This document shows positions 7,277 to 16,405 of a stretch of 64,000 nt of DNA, piece after piece (within the stretch, counting starts at the first letter, position 1; every line of letters begins with the position of its first letter). Source of the DNA: Pigmentiphaga daeguensis (lineage in GTDB: Bacteria > Pseudomonadota > Gammaproteobacteria > Burkholderiales > Burkholderiaceae_B). Both the position numbers and the translations under genes were made by a program. The notes under the pieces are model-generated. The model was not told the origin of the DNA, ran no database searches, and worked only from the letters and a program-made list of their open reading frames with translations. The stretch is from positions 22,704-86,703 of the forward strand of contig NZ_BAAAEN010000025.1 of assembly GCF_039523035.1 (NCBI RefSeq), given 5' to 3'.

Positions 7277-8221
7277 TCATGCCGCGCGCCATGGCGGCCG
7301 GGGCCGGAAGGCCTTCTTCAGCATGTCGACGAACAAGCGGGCCCGTGCCGAGGCGATGCGCGACTGCGGCACCAGCGCCGTCACGTCGGCGTCGGGCAGC
7401 CGATGACGCGGCAGCAACGCCACCAGCGATCCGTCGGCCACCGCGGAGGCGACGTCCCATTCCGAGCGCACCATGATGCCCCGCCCGGCCAGGCACCACT
7501 GGCGGATGACTTCGCCGTCGTTGCTTTCCATGGCCGGATGCACGCGCACCGTGTGCAGGCGGGGTTCGCCCCTGCCTTCGCGCTGGGTGAAGCGCCACAA
7601 CGTCACGTCCTCGTCGTTCTCGCGCAGCACCAGGCAGGCGTGGCGCGCCAGGTCGGCAGGACTGTCGATGGGGGGCGCGCCGCGCAGATAGGCCGGCGCG
7701 GCGCACAGGATGCGCCGGTTGGGCGCGAGGCGGTGCGCCACCCAGCGCGAATCGGGCATCTCGCCGATGCTGACCAGCACATCGAAGGCATCGCGTCCGT
7801 GCACGGGCTGGCTGGGCAGCATGAGGTTGTCGGACAGAAAGAGCTGGACCTCGACCTGCGGATGGCTGGCTCGAAACGCATCCAGCAGCGGCGCGAGATG
7901 CCGGCGGCCGAAACCGAACGGCCCATGCACCTTCAGCTTGCCCGCCACCACCTGGCTGCGCTGCTGCAAGGCTTCCTCGATGGCCTGCATGCGTTCGATG
8001 ACTCCGGTGGCATGCTGGGCCAGCAGGTGTCCCTCGTGCGTCAGCTGCAGGCGGCGCGTGGTGCGCATTGCCAGCCGCACGCCCAGCCGCGCCTCGAGCT
8101 GGCCGAGGCGCTTGGTGACCGCGGGCGGAGTGACGTTCTCCTCGCGCGCCAGGGCGGCCAGGCTGCCTACCCGGTCCAGCGCCAGGACGAAGCGCAGGTC
8201 GTCGATGTCCAGCTTCATCAT
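7277..8221 (-). CDS. LysR-family transcriptional regulator
   Basis: 314 residues. The N-terminal winged HTH (DLRFVLALDRVGSLAALAREENVTPPAVTKRLGQLE) is followed by a substrate-binding domain starting near residue 90 (KVHGPFGFGRRHLAPLL). It belongs to the CrgA/DmlR-like part of the family by overall text. Two adjacent ATGs (8221 and 8218) are possible starts. It is divergent from the HAD-Bug-PLP enzyme-RidA operon, with repeated ATTAACC sites in the gap, the usual LysR control arrangement. Confidence 0.92.
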   Translation of the reverse strand: MMKLDIDDLRFVLALDRVGSLAALAREENVTPPAVTKRLGQLEARLGVRLAMRTTRRLQLTHEGHLLAQHATGVIERMQAIEEALQQRSQVVAGKLKVHGPFGFGRRHLAPLLDAFRASHPQVEVQLFLSDNLMLPSQPVHGRDAFDVLVSIGEMPDSRWVAHRLAPNRRILCAAPAYLRGAPPIDSPADLARHACLVLRENDEDVTLWRFTQREGRGEPRLHTVRVHPAMESNDGEVIRQWCLAGRGIMVRSEWDVASAVADGSLVALLPRHRLPDADVTALVPQSRIASARARLFVDMLKKAFRPRPPWRAA

Positions 8222-8260
8222 TAACCTTTTGGTGAATGAAGAAATTCTATTCCATTAACC
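8220..8260. promoter_or_regulatory. LysR-type binding region between divergent genes
   Basis: ATTAACC (8220-8226) faces GGTGAAT (8231-8237) as a near-perfect inverted repeat with a TTTT spacer, and ATTAACC recurs at 8254-8260. The AT-rich block overlaps the LysR start and lies upstream of the HAD gene, as expected for an autoregulated LysR site. Confidence 0.45.
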
Positions 8261-8317
8261 ACAGATGACCTTGGGGCTCCTACACTGGCCATCACTCACC
8301 GACCTTGCCCGACTGCC

Positions 8318-8956
8318 ATGACCCGCCAATACGACTTCGTCCTGTTCGACCTGCTGACCGCGCTGCTGGACTCCTGGACGCTGTGGAACAGCGCCGCCGG
8401 CGGCGAGGAAGCGGGCCGCGCCTGGCGCGCCGCCTACCTGAAGCGAACCTATGCCTGCGGCGCCTACCGTCCCTACGAAACCCTGGTGCGGGAAGCCGCG
8501 GCCGAGACCGGCCTGCCGCTGGCCGTCGCCGACGCACTGGAGGAACGCTGGTCCGAACTCGCCCCCTGGGACGGCGTGGCGACGGTGCTGGAAAGCCTGC
8601 GCGGCACGCACCGCCTGGGCGTGGTGACCAATTGTTCGGAGAGGCTGGGCCACCTGGCCGCCGGCCTCCTGAACGTTCCCATGGACGTGGTCGTGACCTC
8701 GGAACGGGCCGGCTACTACAAGCCCGATCCCCGCCCCTACCGCATGGCGTTGCAGGAACTGGGCGCCCGGCCCGGCAACACGCTATTCGTGGCCGGGTCG
8801 GGCTACGACCTCTTCGGCACCTCGGCTGTCGGCATGGACACCTTCTGGCACAACCGCGTAGGCCTGGCGCTGCCCGACGGCGCGCCGGCCGCGCGCCAGG
8901 AAGCGCACGGCATCCTGCCGGTGCTGGAACTCGCCAACAGCCCCCGGCGCGGCTGA
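8318..8956 (+). CDS. HAD-superfamily hydrolase, haloacid-dehalogenase-like
   Basis: 212 residues. The nucleophile is probably D11 in LFDLLTALLD. The second Asp of the phosphatase signature DxD is absent, as in L-2-haloacid dehalogenases. Later motifs are VVTNCSE (motif II), KPDPRPY (motif III lysine) and VAGSGYDLFG (acidic motif IV). It could dehalogenate or act on another small acid, or be a diverged phosphatase. It is the first gene of a rightward operon with Bug, DSD1-type PLP enzyme and RidA. Confidence 0.8.
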   Translation: MTRQYDFVLFDLLTALLDSWTLWNSAAGGEEAGRAWRAAYLKRTYACGAYRPYETLVREAAAETGLPLAVADALEERWSELAPWDGVATVLESLRGTHRLGVVTNCSERLGHLAAGLLNVPMDVVVTSERAGYYKPDPRPYRMALQELGARPGNTLFVAGSGYDLFGTSAVGMDTFWHNRVGLALPDGAPAARQEAHGILPVLELANSPRRG

Positions 8957-8998
8957 CAACCCCAACGCCGCCGGACCTTTCCCCTTCCAGGAGTCCCC

Positions 8999-9976
8999 AT
9001 GAGAATCGCCGCCATCGCCGCGGGGGCGCTGTTCGCGCTCGCCGCCACCTCTTCCGCCCGCGCCCAGGCCTGGCCCGAGAAGCCCATCACCCTGATCATG
9101 CCCTTCCCCGCGGGCGGTCCCAGCGACGCGCTGGGGCGGGCCGTGGCGGCCAGGCTGGGGCCTCGGCTGGGCGTCCCGGTCGTGGTCGAGAACGTCGGCG
9201 GCGCAGGCGGCTCGATCGGCATGCAGAAGCTGGCGCGCGCCGCCGCCGACGGCTATACCATAGGCTTCGGCACCATAGGCACGCATGCGGCCAACATGAT
9301 CATGTATCGCAAGCCGCTGTACGACGCACGCAAGGATTTCGAACCCCTGGGCCAGGTCGGGTCGGCCCCGCTGTTGCTGCTGGTCAAGCAGAGCCTGCCG
9401 GTCAACGACTTCCCGCAGTTCGCCGACTACCTCCAGGCCCACAAGACCACGATGTCGTACGGCAGCGCGGGCGTAGGCTCGATCGCGCACCTGGCCTGCC
9501 TGCTGCTGCTGAGCGACATGAAGGCCGAAGTCATGCACGTGCCCTACAAGGGCGTGGCGCCCGCCATGACCGGACTGATGGGTGGCGAGACCGACTTCAT
9601 GTGCGACCAGACCACCACCTCGCTGGCTCAAGCGGCCAGCGGACGCGTGCGCGCCGTGGCCGTGCTGACGCGCGAACCCTTCCCCGGCCTGCCCAAGGTC
9701 GCCACGGCGCAAAGCAGCGGCAGGACCACCATCGACTTCCGCTCGTGGAACGCGCTGTTCGCGCCCCGCGGCACGCCACCCGCCATCGTGGACAAGCTCA
9801 ACGCCGCCATCAACGACGCCCTGGCCGACCCCGCGCTGGTCAGGCAGATGCGCGACGTGGGCGTGGAATTCCCCGCCCGCGCCGACAATACGCCCGGCCA
9901 CCTCGCCCGGCTGGTGGACAGCGAGATCGCCCGCCTGCGCCCCATACTCGAGGCCAAGAACGTCTACATCGATTGA
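8999..9976 (+). CDS. Bug-family solute-binding protein
   Basis: 325 residues with signal peptide 1-23 (SSARAQA). It carries MPFPAGGPSDALGRAV, ENVGGAGGSIG and VPYKGVAPAM. The SD AGGAG is 7 nt before the ATG. It lies 42 bp after the HAD gene and 13 bp before the PLP enzyme, so it is probably the periplasmic receptor for the substrate of that operon, possibly a hydroxy-amino acid. The transporter membrane parts are not nearby. Confidence 0.92.
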   Translation: MRIAAIAAGALFALAATSSARAQAWPEKPITLIMPFPAGGPSDALGRAVAARLGPRLGVPVVVENVGGAGGSIGMQKLARAAADGYTIGFGTIGTHAANMIMYRKPLYDARKDFEPLGQVGSAPLLLLVKQSLPVNDFPQFADYLQAHKTTMSYGSAGVGSIAHLACLLLLSDMKAEVMHVPYKGVAPAMTGLMGGETDFMCDQTTTSLAQAASGRVRAVAVLTREPFPGLPKVATAQSSGRTTIDFRSWNALFAPRGTPPAIVDKLNAAINDALADPALVRQMRDVGVEFPARADNTPGHLARLVDSEIARLRPILEAKNVYID

Positions 9977-9989
9977 ACCCAGGCACATC

Positions 9990-11123
9990 ATGCAACTGAA
10001 CGAACTCGAAACCCCGGTCCTGGTGCTGGACCGGAACAGGATGGACCGCAACATCGCGCGGCTGCGCGAGCGGCTGGCTCCCTTCGGCGTCGCGCTGCGG
10101 CCGCACGTCAAGACCAACAAGTCCGCCGACGTCGCTCGGCGCCTGGGTCCGCCCGGCACACCCATCACCGTCTCCACGCTGAAGGAAGCCGAATACTTCC
10201 TGGACCACGGCTGGACCGACATCCTCTATGCCGTCGGCATAGCCCCTTCCAAGCTGCCCCACGTGGAGCGCCTGGCGCGGCGGGGAGCCAGGCTGACGCT
10301 CATCCTGGACAACGCCGAGGCGGCGGTGGCCACCAGCGCCTACGCGCGCGACCACGGGCTGGAACTACCCGTGCTGGTCGAGATCGATACCGACGGACAC
10401 CGGTCCGGCGTCAAACCCGAGGACCCGGCGCTGCTGGAGATCGCCGCCCGCCTGTCCGCGCGCGAAGGCGAGGGCGCCTGGGTCGCGGGCGTGCTGGCCC
10501 ATGCCGGCGATTCCTACAACTGCCGCTCCACCGAGGCCATCGTCGCCATGGCCGAGCAGGAGCGCGCGGGGGCGGTCCGGGCCGCGCAGCGCCTGCGCGA
10601 GGCCGGCCACGCGGCGCCGGTGGTCAGCGTGGGCAGCACCCCCACCGCGCATTTCGCGCGCTCGCTGGACGGCATCACCGAAGTGCGGGCCGGCGTGTTC
10701 GTGTTCTTCGACCTGGTCATGAACGGCCTGGGCGTCTGCCGGACCGACGACATCGCCCTGTCCGTGCTGTGCACCGTGATCGGCCATCAAGAGGAAAAGG
10801 GCTGGCTGATCACCGACGCGGGCTGGATGGCCATGTCGCGCGACCGCGGCACGGCCCGGCAACCGGTGGACCAGGGCTATGGCCTGGTGTGCGACCTGGA
10901 TGGCAAGCCGCTGCAGGACCTGATCATGATCGATGCGAACCAGGAACACGGCATCGTCCGCCACCGCGCCGACCCCGCCGCCACGCCCATGCTGCCGGTG
11001 GGCACCCTGCTGCGCATCCTGCCCAACCACGCCTGCGCCACCGCCGCCCAGCACGGCGCCTATGCCGTGGTGGCGGGAGACACCCGCGTCGAGGCCCGCT
11101 GGCCGCGCTTCGGAGGATGGTGA
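9990..11123 (+). CDS. DSD1/D-threonine aldolase-type fold-III PLP enzyme
   Basis: 377 residues with an alanine-racemase-like N-terminal barrel. The PLP lysine is in RPHVKTNKS. EIDTDGHRSG and SVGSTPTAHF follow, and the C-terminal metal site is PNHACATAAQH (His/Cys pair), typical of D-serine dehydratase and D-threonine aldolase relatives. The substrate is probably a D-3-hydroxy amino acid. The coupled ridA gene favours a dehydratase (imine-forming) reaction over a retro-aldol cleavage, but the sequence does not settle it. Confidence 0.85.
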   Translation: MQLNELETPVLVLDRNRMDRNIARLRERLAPFGVALRPHVKTNKSADVARRLGPPGTPITVSTLKEAEYFLDHGWTDILYAVGIAPSKLPHVERLARRGARLTLILDNAEAAVATSAYARDHGLELPVLVEIDTDGHRSGVKPEDPALLEIAARLSAREGEGAWVAGVLAHAGDSYNCRSTEAIVAMAEQERAGAVRAAQRLREAGHAAPVVSVGSTPTAHFARSLDGITEVRAGVFVFFDLVMNGLGVCRTDDIALSVLCTVIGHQEEKGWLITDAGWMAMSRDRGTARQPVDQGYGLVCDLDGKPLQDLIMIDANQEHGIVRHRADPAATPMLPVGTLLRILPNHACATAAQHGAYAVVAGDTRVEARWPRFGGW

Positions 11124-11515
11124 TGGGCGAGGTCGCGTCACCGGCCGTGGCGGGTCTTGCCGCGCCGCGCGGCCATTACTCGCACGTGGCCACGGGCGGT
11201 GGCCTGGCCTTCGTATCGGGACAACTGCCGCTGGACGCCTCGGGCGAACCGCGCGCCGACCTGCCGCTGGACGAGCAGGCCGCCCTGGCCCTGTGCAACG
11301 TCGAAGCCGCGCTGGCCGCGGCGGGCTGCGGCTGGCGCGACGTGATGAAGGTCACCGTCTACCTGGCCGGGGTGGAACATTGGCCGGCCTTCGACCAGGC
11401 CTATCGCCGGATGCTGGGCGATGCGCGGCCGGCGCGGGCGGTCGTGCCCGTGCCGGCGCTGCACTATGGCGTGCTGGTGGAGGTCGAGGCCGTGGCGCTG
11501 CGGCCCGCGCCATAG
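11123..11515 (+). CDS. RidA-family enamine/imine deaminase
   Basis: 130 residues. The usual RidA features are present: GGGLAFVSGQLPLD, ALCNVEAALAAAG, and the catalytic-type Arg in ARPARAVVPVPAL with Glu in EVEAVAL. Two in-frame ATGs exist (11117 and 11123). The GGAGG at 11112-11116 is 6 nt before 11123, so that start is chosen; it overlaps the stop of the PLP enzyme gene (TGATG). RidA hydrolyses 2-aminoacrylate-like intermediates released by PLP dehydratases, which fits its upstream partner. It is convergent with the next Bug gene, 7 bp apart. Confidence 0.9.
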   Translation: MGEVASPAVAGLAAPRGHYSHVATGGGLAFVSGQLPLDASGEPRADLPLDEQAALALCNVEAALAAAGCGWRDVMKVTVYLAGVEHWPAFDQAYRRMLGDARPARAVVPVPALHYGVLVEVEAVALRPAP

Positions 11516-11522
11516 CCGTCCT

Positions 11523-12512
11523 TCAATCCAGCACGATATTGGCCTCGGCCGCGATCCGGCGGAACTTCGCGATGTCCTGCACGACCTGCCTGGCCAGGAC
11601 ATCGGCCGGTTCGTACTGCACGTTCAGCCCGATGTCGTAGGCCTTGGCGCGGAAGGCCTCGTCCCTGGCCAGGGCCTGCGTGGCGCGCGCCAGCCGCTCC
11701 ACCACGGCGGGCGGCGTGCCGGCCGGCGCCATCAAACCTTGCCACCAGGTCATGTCGTAACCCTTCAGGCCCGCCTCGTCCACCGTGGGGACGCCGGGCA
11801 GGCGCAGATCGCGCGCGATCCCGGTGGTGGCGATGGCCTTGACCTTGCCCGCATCGACGTAGGGCTTGGCCGCGCCGTCGTGGGTACAGCTGACCTGCCC
11901 GGCGATCACGTCCTGCAGCGCCGGGCCGCTGCCGCGATAGGGCACGTGCACGATCTTCACGCCGGCCATCACGTTGAACAGCTCGCTGGAGAAATGATTG
12001 CCCGTGCCCGGACCGGCGCTGGCATAGCTCAGCTTGCCCGGATGGCCCTTGGCGTAGGCCACGAGCTCGGCCACGGTATTGGCCGGCACCGAAGGGTGGC
12101 AGACGATGGTGCTGGCATACCAGAACAGCTTGGCGATGGGCGTGAAGTCCTTGACCGGATCGAACGGCAGCGAGACGGCCGTGGCCGGCAGGGTGCCATG
12201 CGTGATGGAATTGGCGTACAGCAGGGTATAGCCGTCGGGCGCGGCGCGCGCCGCTTCCGACGCCCCGATGCGCGTGCCGCCGCCGCCCTTGTTCTCCACG
12301 TACACCGTCTGGCCGAGCAGCTCGCCCAGCTTCTGCGCGACCAGCCGCGCGGAAACGTCGGTCACGCCGCCCGGTGCATAGGGCACGATCAGCTTGATGG
12401 GCTTGGCCGGATACGGCTGGGCATCCGCCCGCCCGGCGGCCAGCGCCAGGCCCGCCGCGAACAACGTGGCCAGGTGCCGCCTGCGTCCCGGCACGACAAG
12501 TCCTTGCTTCAT
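11523..12512 (-). CDS. Bug-family solute-binding protein
   Basis: 329 residues. The signal peptide is long, with a basic start (VPGRRRHLATLFAAG) and cleavage near ADA/QP at about residue 32. Family marks are VPYAPGGVTDVSARLV, ENKGGGGTRIG and VPYRGSGPAL. The SD GGAGGAG precedes the ATG. It is the last gene of a leftward unit with a bicupin and an alpha/beta hydrolase, which suggests an aromatic or ester-type ligand. Confidence 0.92.
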   Translation of the reverse strand: MKQGLVVPGRRRHLATLFAAGLALAAGRADAQPYPAKPIKLIVPYAPGGVTDVSARLVAQKLGELLGQTVYVENKGGGGTRIGASEAARAAPDGYTLLYANSITHGTLPATAVSLPFDPVKDFTPIAKLFWYASTIVCHPSVPANTVAELVAYAKGHPGKLSYASAGPGTGNHFSSELFNVMAGVKIVHVPYRGSGPALQDVIAGQVSCTHDGAAKPYVDAGKVKAIATTGIARDLRLPGVPTVDEAGLKGYDMTWWQGLMAPAGTPPAVVERLARATQALARDEAFRAKAYDIGLNVQYEPADVLARQVVQDIAKFRRIAAEANIVLD

Positions 12513-12565
12513 CTCCACTCCTCCTTTGCCGCGCGGCCTCTCTGCGGAGGCTGGCGGATCATGGT

Positions 12566-13669
12566 TCAGGCGCGTTCGGCGTCGAACGTGATGTTGACCT
12601 TGCGGAAGGCCTCGACCACCTCGGGGCCGAAGCGCCGGCTCACCTCTTTCCCCACCTCGGGGGAATAGACGACGGTATCGCTCATCCGCTCCTGCCCCTG
12701 GATGATGACGAACAGCCGCGCGGTCTCCCTGCCCGTGTTGCGAAAGGACCGCATCGCGCCGGTGGGCACGCCGACCAGGTCGAAAGCGCGCACCGGCAGG
12801 CGATACTCGTCCTCGAAGCCCCAGGTGATGTCCCATTCGCCGTCCAGCACGAAGAACGATTCCTGCGTGTCGAAATGCGCGTGCGGCAGCGGGCCGTCGT
12901 CGGGCACGCATTCGGCGATCGCCACGTACAGGCCCGGGCCGCCCTTGAGCGGCGCATCCTGCGAGCGGCCGACGTGTCCCTCCGGCACCAGCAGCGGGAA
13001 CACCGAACTGGCGGTCAGCCATTCGGTGGCCTCGGCCGGGATGGCGCTGCGCGCGTTCAGGGCGCGCTTGTACGGCACCAGCGTGGCGAAGCGCGTCACG
13101 CGCTGCGCCATCATGTCCGGATCGACCTCTCGTCCCCGCCCCGGCTCGACGCGCGCATTCAGCGCGGCCAGTTCCCGCGCATCGACCGCCGTGGGCAACG
13201 GCCCGGGGAATACCGCGGGATAGGCGCAATCGGGTTCGCCGTTGAGCAGCAGCAGCGCTTTGGCGCCGTCCGCGCCATGGCAGGAAACCTCGTGCAGCAC
13301 GTCGGCGGGTATCGACAGCATGTCGAAGCGTCCCAGGCGGATCTCGTGCGTCAGGTCGGGTCCGAAGCGCACGCGCAGCGTGCCCGCCAGGCACAGGATG
13401 TTCTCCATGGCGTCGGGGTTGCGATAGGGCAGCGAGCCGCGGCCCGCCTCCCACGCCGCATAGCCTGTGCAGGCTCGGGCGGGGCTGGGCACGCGGGGCT
13501 CGGCGAAGCGGCCGTGCGTGTTGCGGGCCCCCATCAAGGCCACCAGTTGCCCGCCCCACAGCGCCCGCACGGCGTCGGCACGCGCGCCTTCGCGCTCCGC
13601 GCCGGCATAGTCGTCGAACCGCGCCGTGCGGGCGCCCATGGCTTCGTACGAGACATCCAGGGTTTTCAT
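12566..13669 (-). CDS. Bicupin (quercetinase/gentisate-dioxygenase-like) protein
   Basis: 367 residues with two cupin domains. The first is around ILCLAGTLRVRFGP and IPADVLHEVSCHG. The second is around PLPHAHFDTQESFFVLDGEWDITWG, whose HxH...E...H pattern looks like an intact metal site. The first domain keeps fewer metal ligands. It is a probable mononuclear iron or manganese dioxygenase or an isomerase; the substrate is unknown. The ATG at 13669 is chosen because homology starts at KTLDVSYEAMG; the frame runs on upstream through the neighbouring gene without meaning. Confidence 0.75.
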   Translation of the reverse strand: MKTLDVSYEAMGARTARFDDYAGAEREGARADAVRALWGGQLVALMGARNTHGRFAEPRVPSPARACTGYAAWEAGRGSLPYRNPDAMENILCLAGTLRVRFGPDLTHEIRLGRFDMLSIPADVLHEVSCHGADGAKALLLLNGEPDCAYPAVFPGPLPTAVDARELAALNARVEPGRGREVDPDMMAQRVTRFATLVPYKRALNARSAIPAEATEWLTASSVFPLLVPEGHVGRSQDAPLKGGPGLYVAIAECVPDDGPLPHAHFDTQESFFVLDGEWDITWGFEDEYRLPVRAFDLVGVPTGAMRSFRNTGRETARLFVIIQGQERMSDTVVYSPEVGKEVSRRFGPEVVEAFRKVNITFDAERA

Positions 13670-13709
13670 CCAGGCTCCATCGAAAGGGAATAGGGCCGGC
13701 CACGGCCGG

Positions 13710-14441
13710 CTAACAGGCGGCGCGCAGCCGCGAGACGAGAAAGGCGGCGGCATCGTCCAGCCTCTCTCCGGAAAGTTCCAGGTGGGGGCCCGGGTAGGCC
13801 ACCAGCCGCTTGTCCTGGCTGCCCAGCGCGTCGAACAATTCGGCCACGCCCGCGCGGTCGAAGACCTCGTCGTCCCACTGCTGGGTGAACCAGACCGGGA
13901 TGCGCAGTCGCCGCGCGGCGGGTGCCAGGTGCTCGCTGGCGGGATACGAAGCGCCCCACAACCCCAGCACGGCGGCGCGCACCCGTCCGTCCGCGGCCAG
14001 GTAGGGCAATCCGTAGGCCGTGCCCATGGAAACGCCGATGTAGCCCACAGGCCGGCCCGCCAGCGTCGGCCACGCCAGCAGGGCATCCAGGAAGGCGCGC
14101 CAGTCGGCCGTCATGCCGTCGCGCGCGAAACCCTCGCGCCACGCGGTGCGGAAATCGGCCTTCGCTTTGCCCGGATCGCGCGAGCCGTCGGCGCGGCGCT
14201 CGCCATGCGCCGGGCCGTCGATGGCGGCGACCGCATAGCCCTCGGGCAACAGGCGGTCGCGAATGGCGAGCACGGCCGCCGATTCCTTATGGCCACTGCC
14301 GCCATGACAGGCCAGGACCAGCCCGGCACAGGAGGTCTCGGGCAGCCAGGCGATGCCCGGCACGGCGCGGCCCTGGACGGCAAGCCGCAGCCGCTCTTCC
14401 CGCCACGGACGGTCCACAGGAGAAATCAGGTGATCTTGCAT
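13710..14441 (-). CDS. Alpha/beta hydrolase, dienelactone-hydrolase-like
   Basis: 243 residues, cytoplasmic. The oxyanion region is CHGGSGHK, the nucleophile elbow GVSMG, the acid is in QQWDDE and the catalytic His in GPHLEL. The layout resembles acyl hydrolases of the dienelactone hydrolase clan. It is followed 40 bp later by the bicupin gene, so the pair may open a ring and then hydrolyse the product. The LysR gene 56 bp upstream on the same strand could be its regulator. Confidence 0.82.
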   Translation of the reverse strand: MQDHLISPVDRPWREERLRLAVQGRAVPGIAWLPETSCAGLVLACHGGSGHKESAAVLAIRDRLLPEGYAVAAIDGPAHGERRADGSRDPGKAKADFRTAWREGFARDGMTADWRAFLDALLAWPTLAGRPVGYIGVSMGTAYGLPYLAADGRVRAAVLGLWGASYPASEHLAPAARRLRIPVWFTQQWDDEVFDRAGVAELFDALGSQDKRLVAYPGPHLELSGERLDDAAAFLVSRLRAAC

Positions 14442-14497
14442 GCCGGCGATTACAGCAAGCCGGCCCCGCGCGGCACAATCGCGCGCCGCCGATACCG

Positions 14498-15448
14498 CTA
14501 TTGAGGACCGTCGATCGCCGCGTCCTGCCGCAGCTGCGCGGCCACGTCGCGCATCACGCCTCGCAGCCAGATATGCGCGGGCTCGCGGTGCACGCGCTCG
14601 TGCCACAGCATGCTCAGGTCGGCGCGATCGGTGTCGAAGGGCAGGGGCAGTATCTGCAGCGGCAGGGTGCGCGCCGCGTCGCAGGCGATGCGCTGGGGCA
14701 CGATGGCCAGCATGTCGGTCACCGCCACGACATCGGCCGACAGCAGCACGTTGGGCACCCGCAGTCCCACGTCGCGGGCCAGGCCGCGCCGCTCCAGGAT
14801 GTCGTCCACCATGACCTCGATGGTCGGATAGGGCACCGGCCCCGTCCCCCACACCACGTGCGGATAGGCCAGGAACTGCTCGAGCGTGAGCGAGCCCCGG
14901 ATGCCGGCGTGGCCGGCCGCGGCGATGCAGACGATGCTCTGCGGATACAGTACGGTCTGGTGCAGGTCCTGCGGCACCTGGCGGACATAGCCGATGACGA
15001 GATCGCCTTCGGCGTCGCGCAGGTACTCGTGGGTACGGCGGATGTCCACCGGCCGCGAGGTGAAGCGCAGCCGCGGCGCCTCGCGCCGGGCGCGGGTCAT
15101 CAGGCCCGGCAGGAACTGGCGCGCCACGCCCTCGGACGCCAGGATGCGGAAATGCCCCTCGGCCACCGCGGGCACGAACTCGTCGGTGCCGCGCGTGGCC
15201 GCATCGATCAGCTCCAGCGCCTCGTGCACCTTGCGCGCGAGCTCCATGCCTCGCGCGGTGGGCTCCATGCCCGACGAGGTCTTGACCAGCAGCGGGTCGT
15301 GGAAGATCTCGCGCAGCCGGGCCAGCGCGCTCGACATGGCCGACTGGCCGATGCCCACCCGCTCGGCCGCGCGCGTCACGTGCCGCTCGCGCATCAGGGC
15401 GTCGAGATAGGTCAGCAGCTGGAGGTTGATTCGCTTGTGGTCGGACAT
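14498..15448 (-). CDS. LysR-family transcriptional regulator (NodD/PnbR-like type)
   Basis: 316 residues. The HTH sits at residues about 8-65 (NLQLLTYLDALMRERHVTRAA, SAMSSALARLRE). The effector domain has RILASEGVARQFLPGL and the C-terminal MLWHERVHREPAHIWLR typical of the NodD/DntR-like branch. It heads a leftward series with the hydrolase, bicupin and Bug genes and probably controls them in response to an aromatic acid; this is by context only. Confidence 0.9.
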   Translation of the reverse strand: MSDHKRINLQLLTYLDALMRERHVTRAAERVGIGQSAMSSALARLREIFHDPLLVKTSSGMEPTARGMELARKVHEALELIDAATRGTDEFVPAVAEGHFRILASEGVARQFLPGLMTRARREAPRLRFTSRPVDIRRTHEYLRDAEGDLVIGYVRQVPQDLHQTVLYPQSIVCIAAAGHAGIRGSLTLEQFLAYPHVVWGTGPVPYPTIEVMVDDILERRGLARDVGLRVPNVLLSADVVAVTDMLAIVPQRIACDAARTLPLQILPLPFDTDRADLSMLWHERVHREPAHIWLRGVMRDVAAQLRQDAAIDGPQ

Positions 15449-15488
15449 GCGGCTGGGGTGTTCCGGATCCGGGAACCGGCGATGCCTG

Positions 15489-16397
15489 TCATTGTAGCCA
15501 TCGGGCCTCCTTGCGGCCGCGCAATCCCAGGACCGCTTCGCTGACCAAGCCCAGGGCGCGGTTGAGCGGCTTGTCGCGCCGCATCACCCAGGCCAGCGTG
15601 CGTTCCAGGCCGGGCGCGAGGCGGATCACGTCCAGTCCGCCGCGTCGGCCGGGCGGCGCCACCGCAAGCCCGGGCAGGATGGACCATCCCAGGCCGGCGG
15701 CGACCATTTCCTTGATCGCCTCGACGCTGCCCAGTTCCATGACCGGCTTCACGCGGCAGCCCGCGCGCGCGAACCACTCATCGATCAGCCGCCGGGTGTT
15801 GGCGCCCGTCTCGAACAGCACCAGCGGCCGACGCGCCAGCGCCTGGGGCGAGATTCGCCGTACCGGCGCCTCGCCCTTCGGGGCGATGGCAACGAAGGCG
15901 TCCTGGACGACGGGCGTGATGTCCAGGCTGCGTCCGGTGGCGGGCAAGGTCACCAGCGCGGCATCCAACGCATTGTCCTCCACCCGCCTCAGGATCTCGG
16001 GCGTGTTCCCGGTACTGACCACGATATCGATGGCCGGCATCCTGCGCTTGAGCTGGCGCAGCACTGGCGGAAGCAGATGGATGCACGCCGTGGCGCCGGT
16101 ACCCACGCGCACCAGCCCGCCCGGCGTGCTGGCATGGCGCTGCATGGCCGCCTCGGCATCGTCCAGCGCCAGCTTGATGCGCGCCGCATGCTCCAGCAGC
16201 AGTGCGCCGGCCTGCGTCGGCGCCACCCGGCGTCCCACCCGCTCGACCAGTCGCAATTGCAGGCGTCGTTCCAGTTCGCGGATCTGGTGGCTGACGGCGG
16301 GTTGGGTCATGCCCGCCCGTTCGGCGGCGGCGGTGAAGCTGCCCAGTTCCATCGCGCTGCTGAAAGTCAGCAGATAGGCGGGATTCAGCGATTTCAT
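15489..16397 (-). CDS. LysR-family transcriptional regulator
   Basis: 302 residues. HTH: LTFSSAMELGSFTAAAERAGMTQPAVSHQIRELERRL. The effector domain begins near residue 90 (VRVGTGATACIHLLPPVL) and resembles the CysB/CbbR-like group. It is divergent from the MFS-SDR operon. The gap holds a perfect 17-bp palindrome that is very probably its operator. Confidence 0.92.
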   Translation of the reverse strand: MKSLNPAYLLTFSSAMELGSFTAAAERAGMTQPAVSHQIRELERRLQLRLVERVGRRVAPTQAGALLLEHAARIKLALDDAEAAMQRHASTPGGLVRVGTGATACIHLLPPVLRQLKRRMPAIDIVVSTGNTPEILRRVEDNALDAALVTLPATGRSLDITPVVQDAFVAIAPKGEAPVRRISPQALARRPLVLFETGANTRRLIDEWFARAGCRVKPVMELGSVEAIKEMVAAGLGWSILPGLAVAPPGRRGGLDVIRLAPGLERTLAWVMRRDKPLNRALGLVSEAVLGLRGRKEARWLQ

Positions 16398-16405
16398 AGA
16401 AGTCG

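Noticed and set aside
12566..14086. A 506-codon frame joining the bicupin to upstream sequence
   Set aside because: The upstream part is the dienelactone-hydrolase-like gene read in a wrong frame; no fusion exists.
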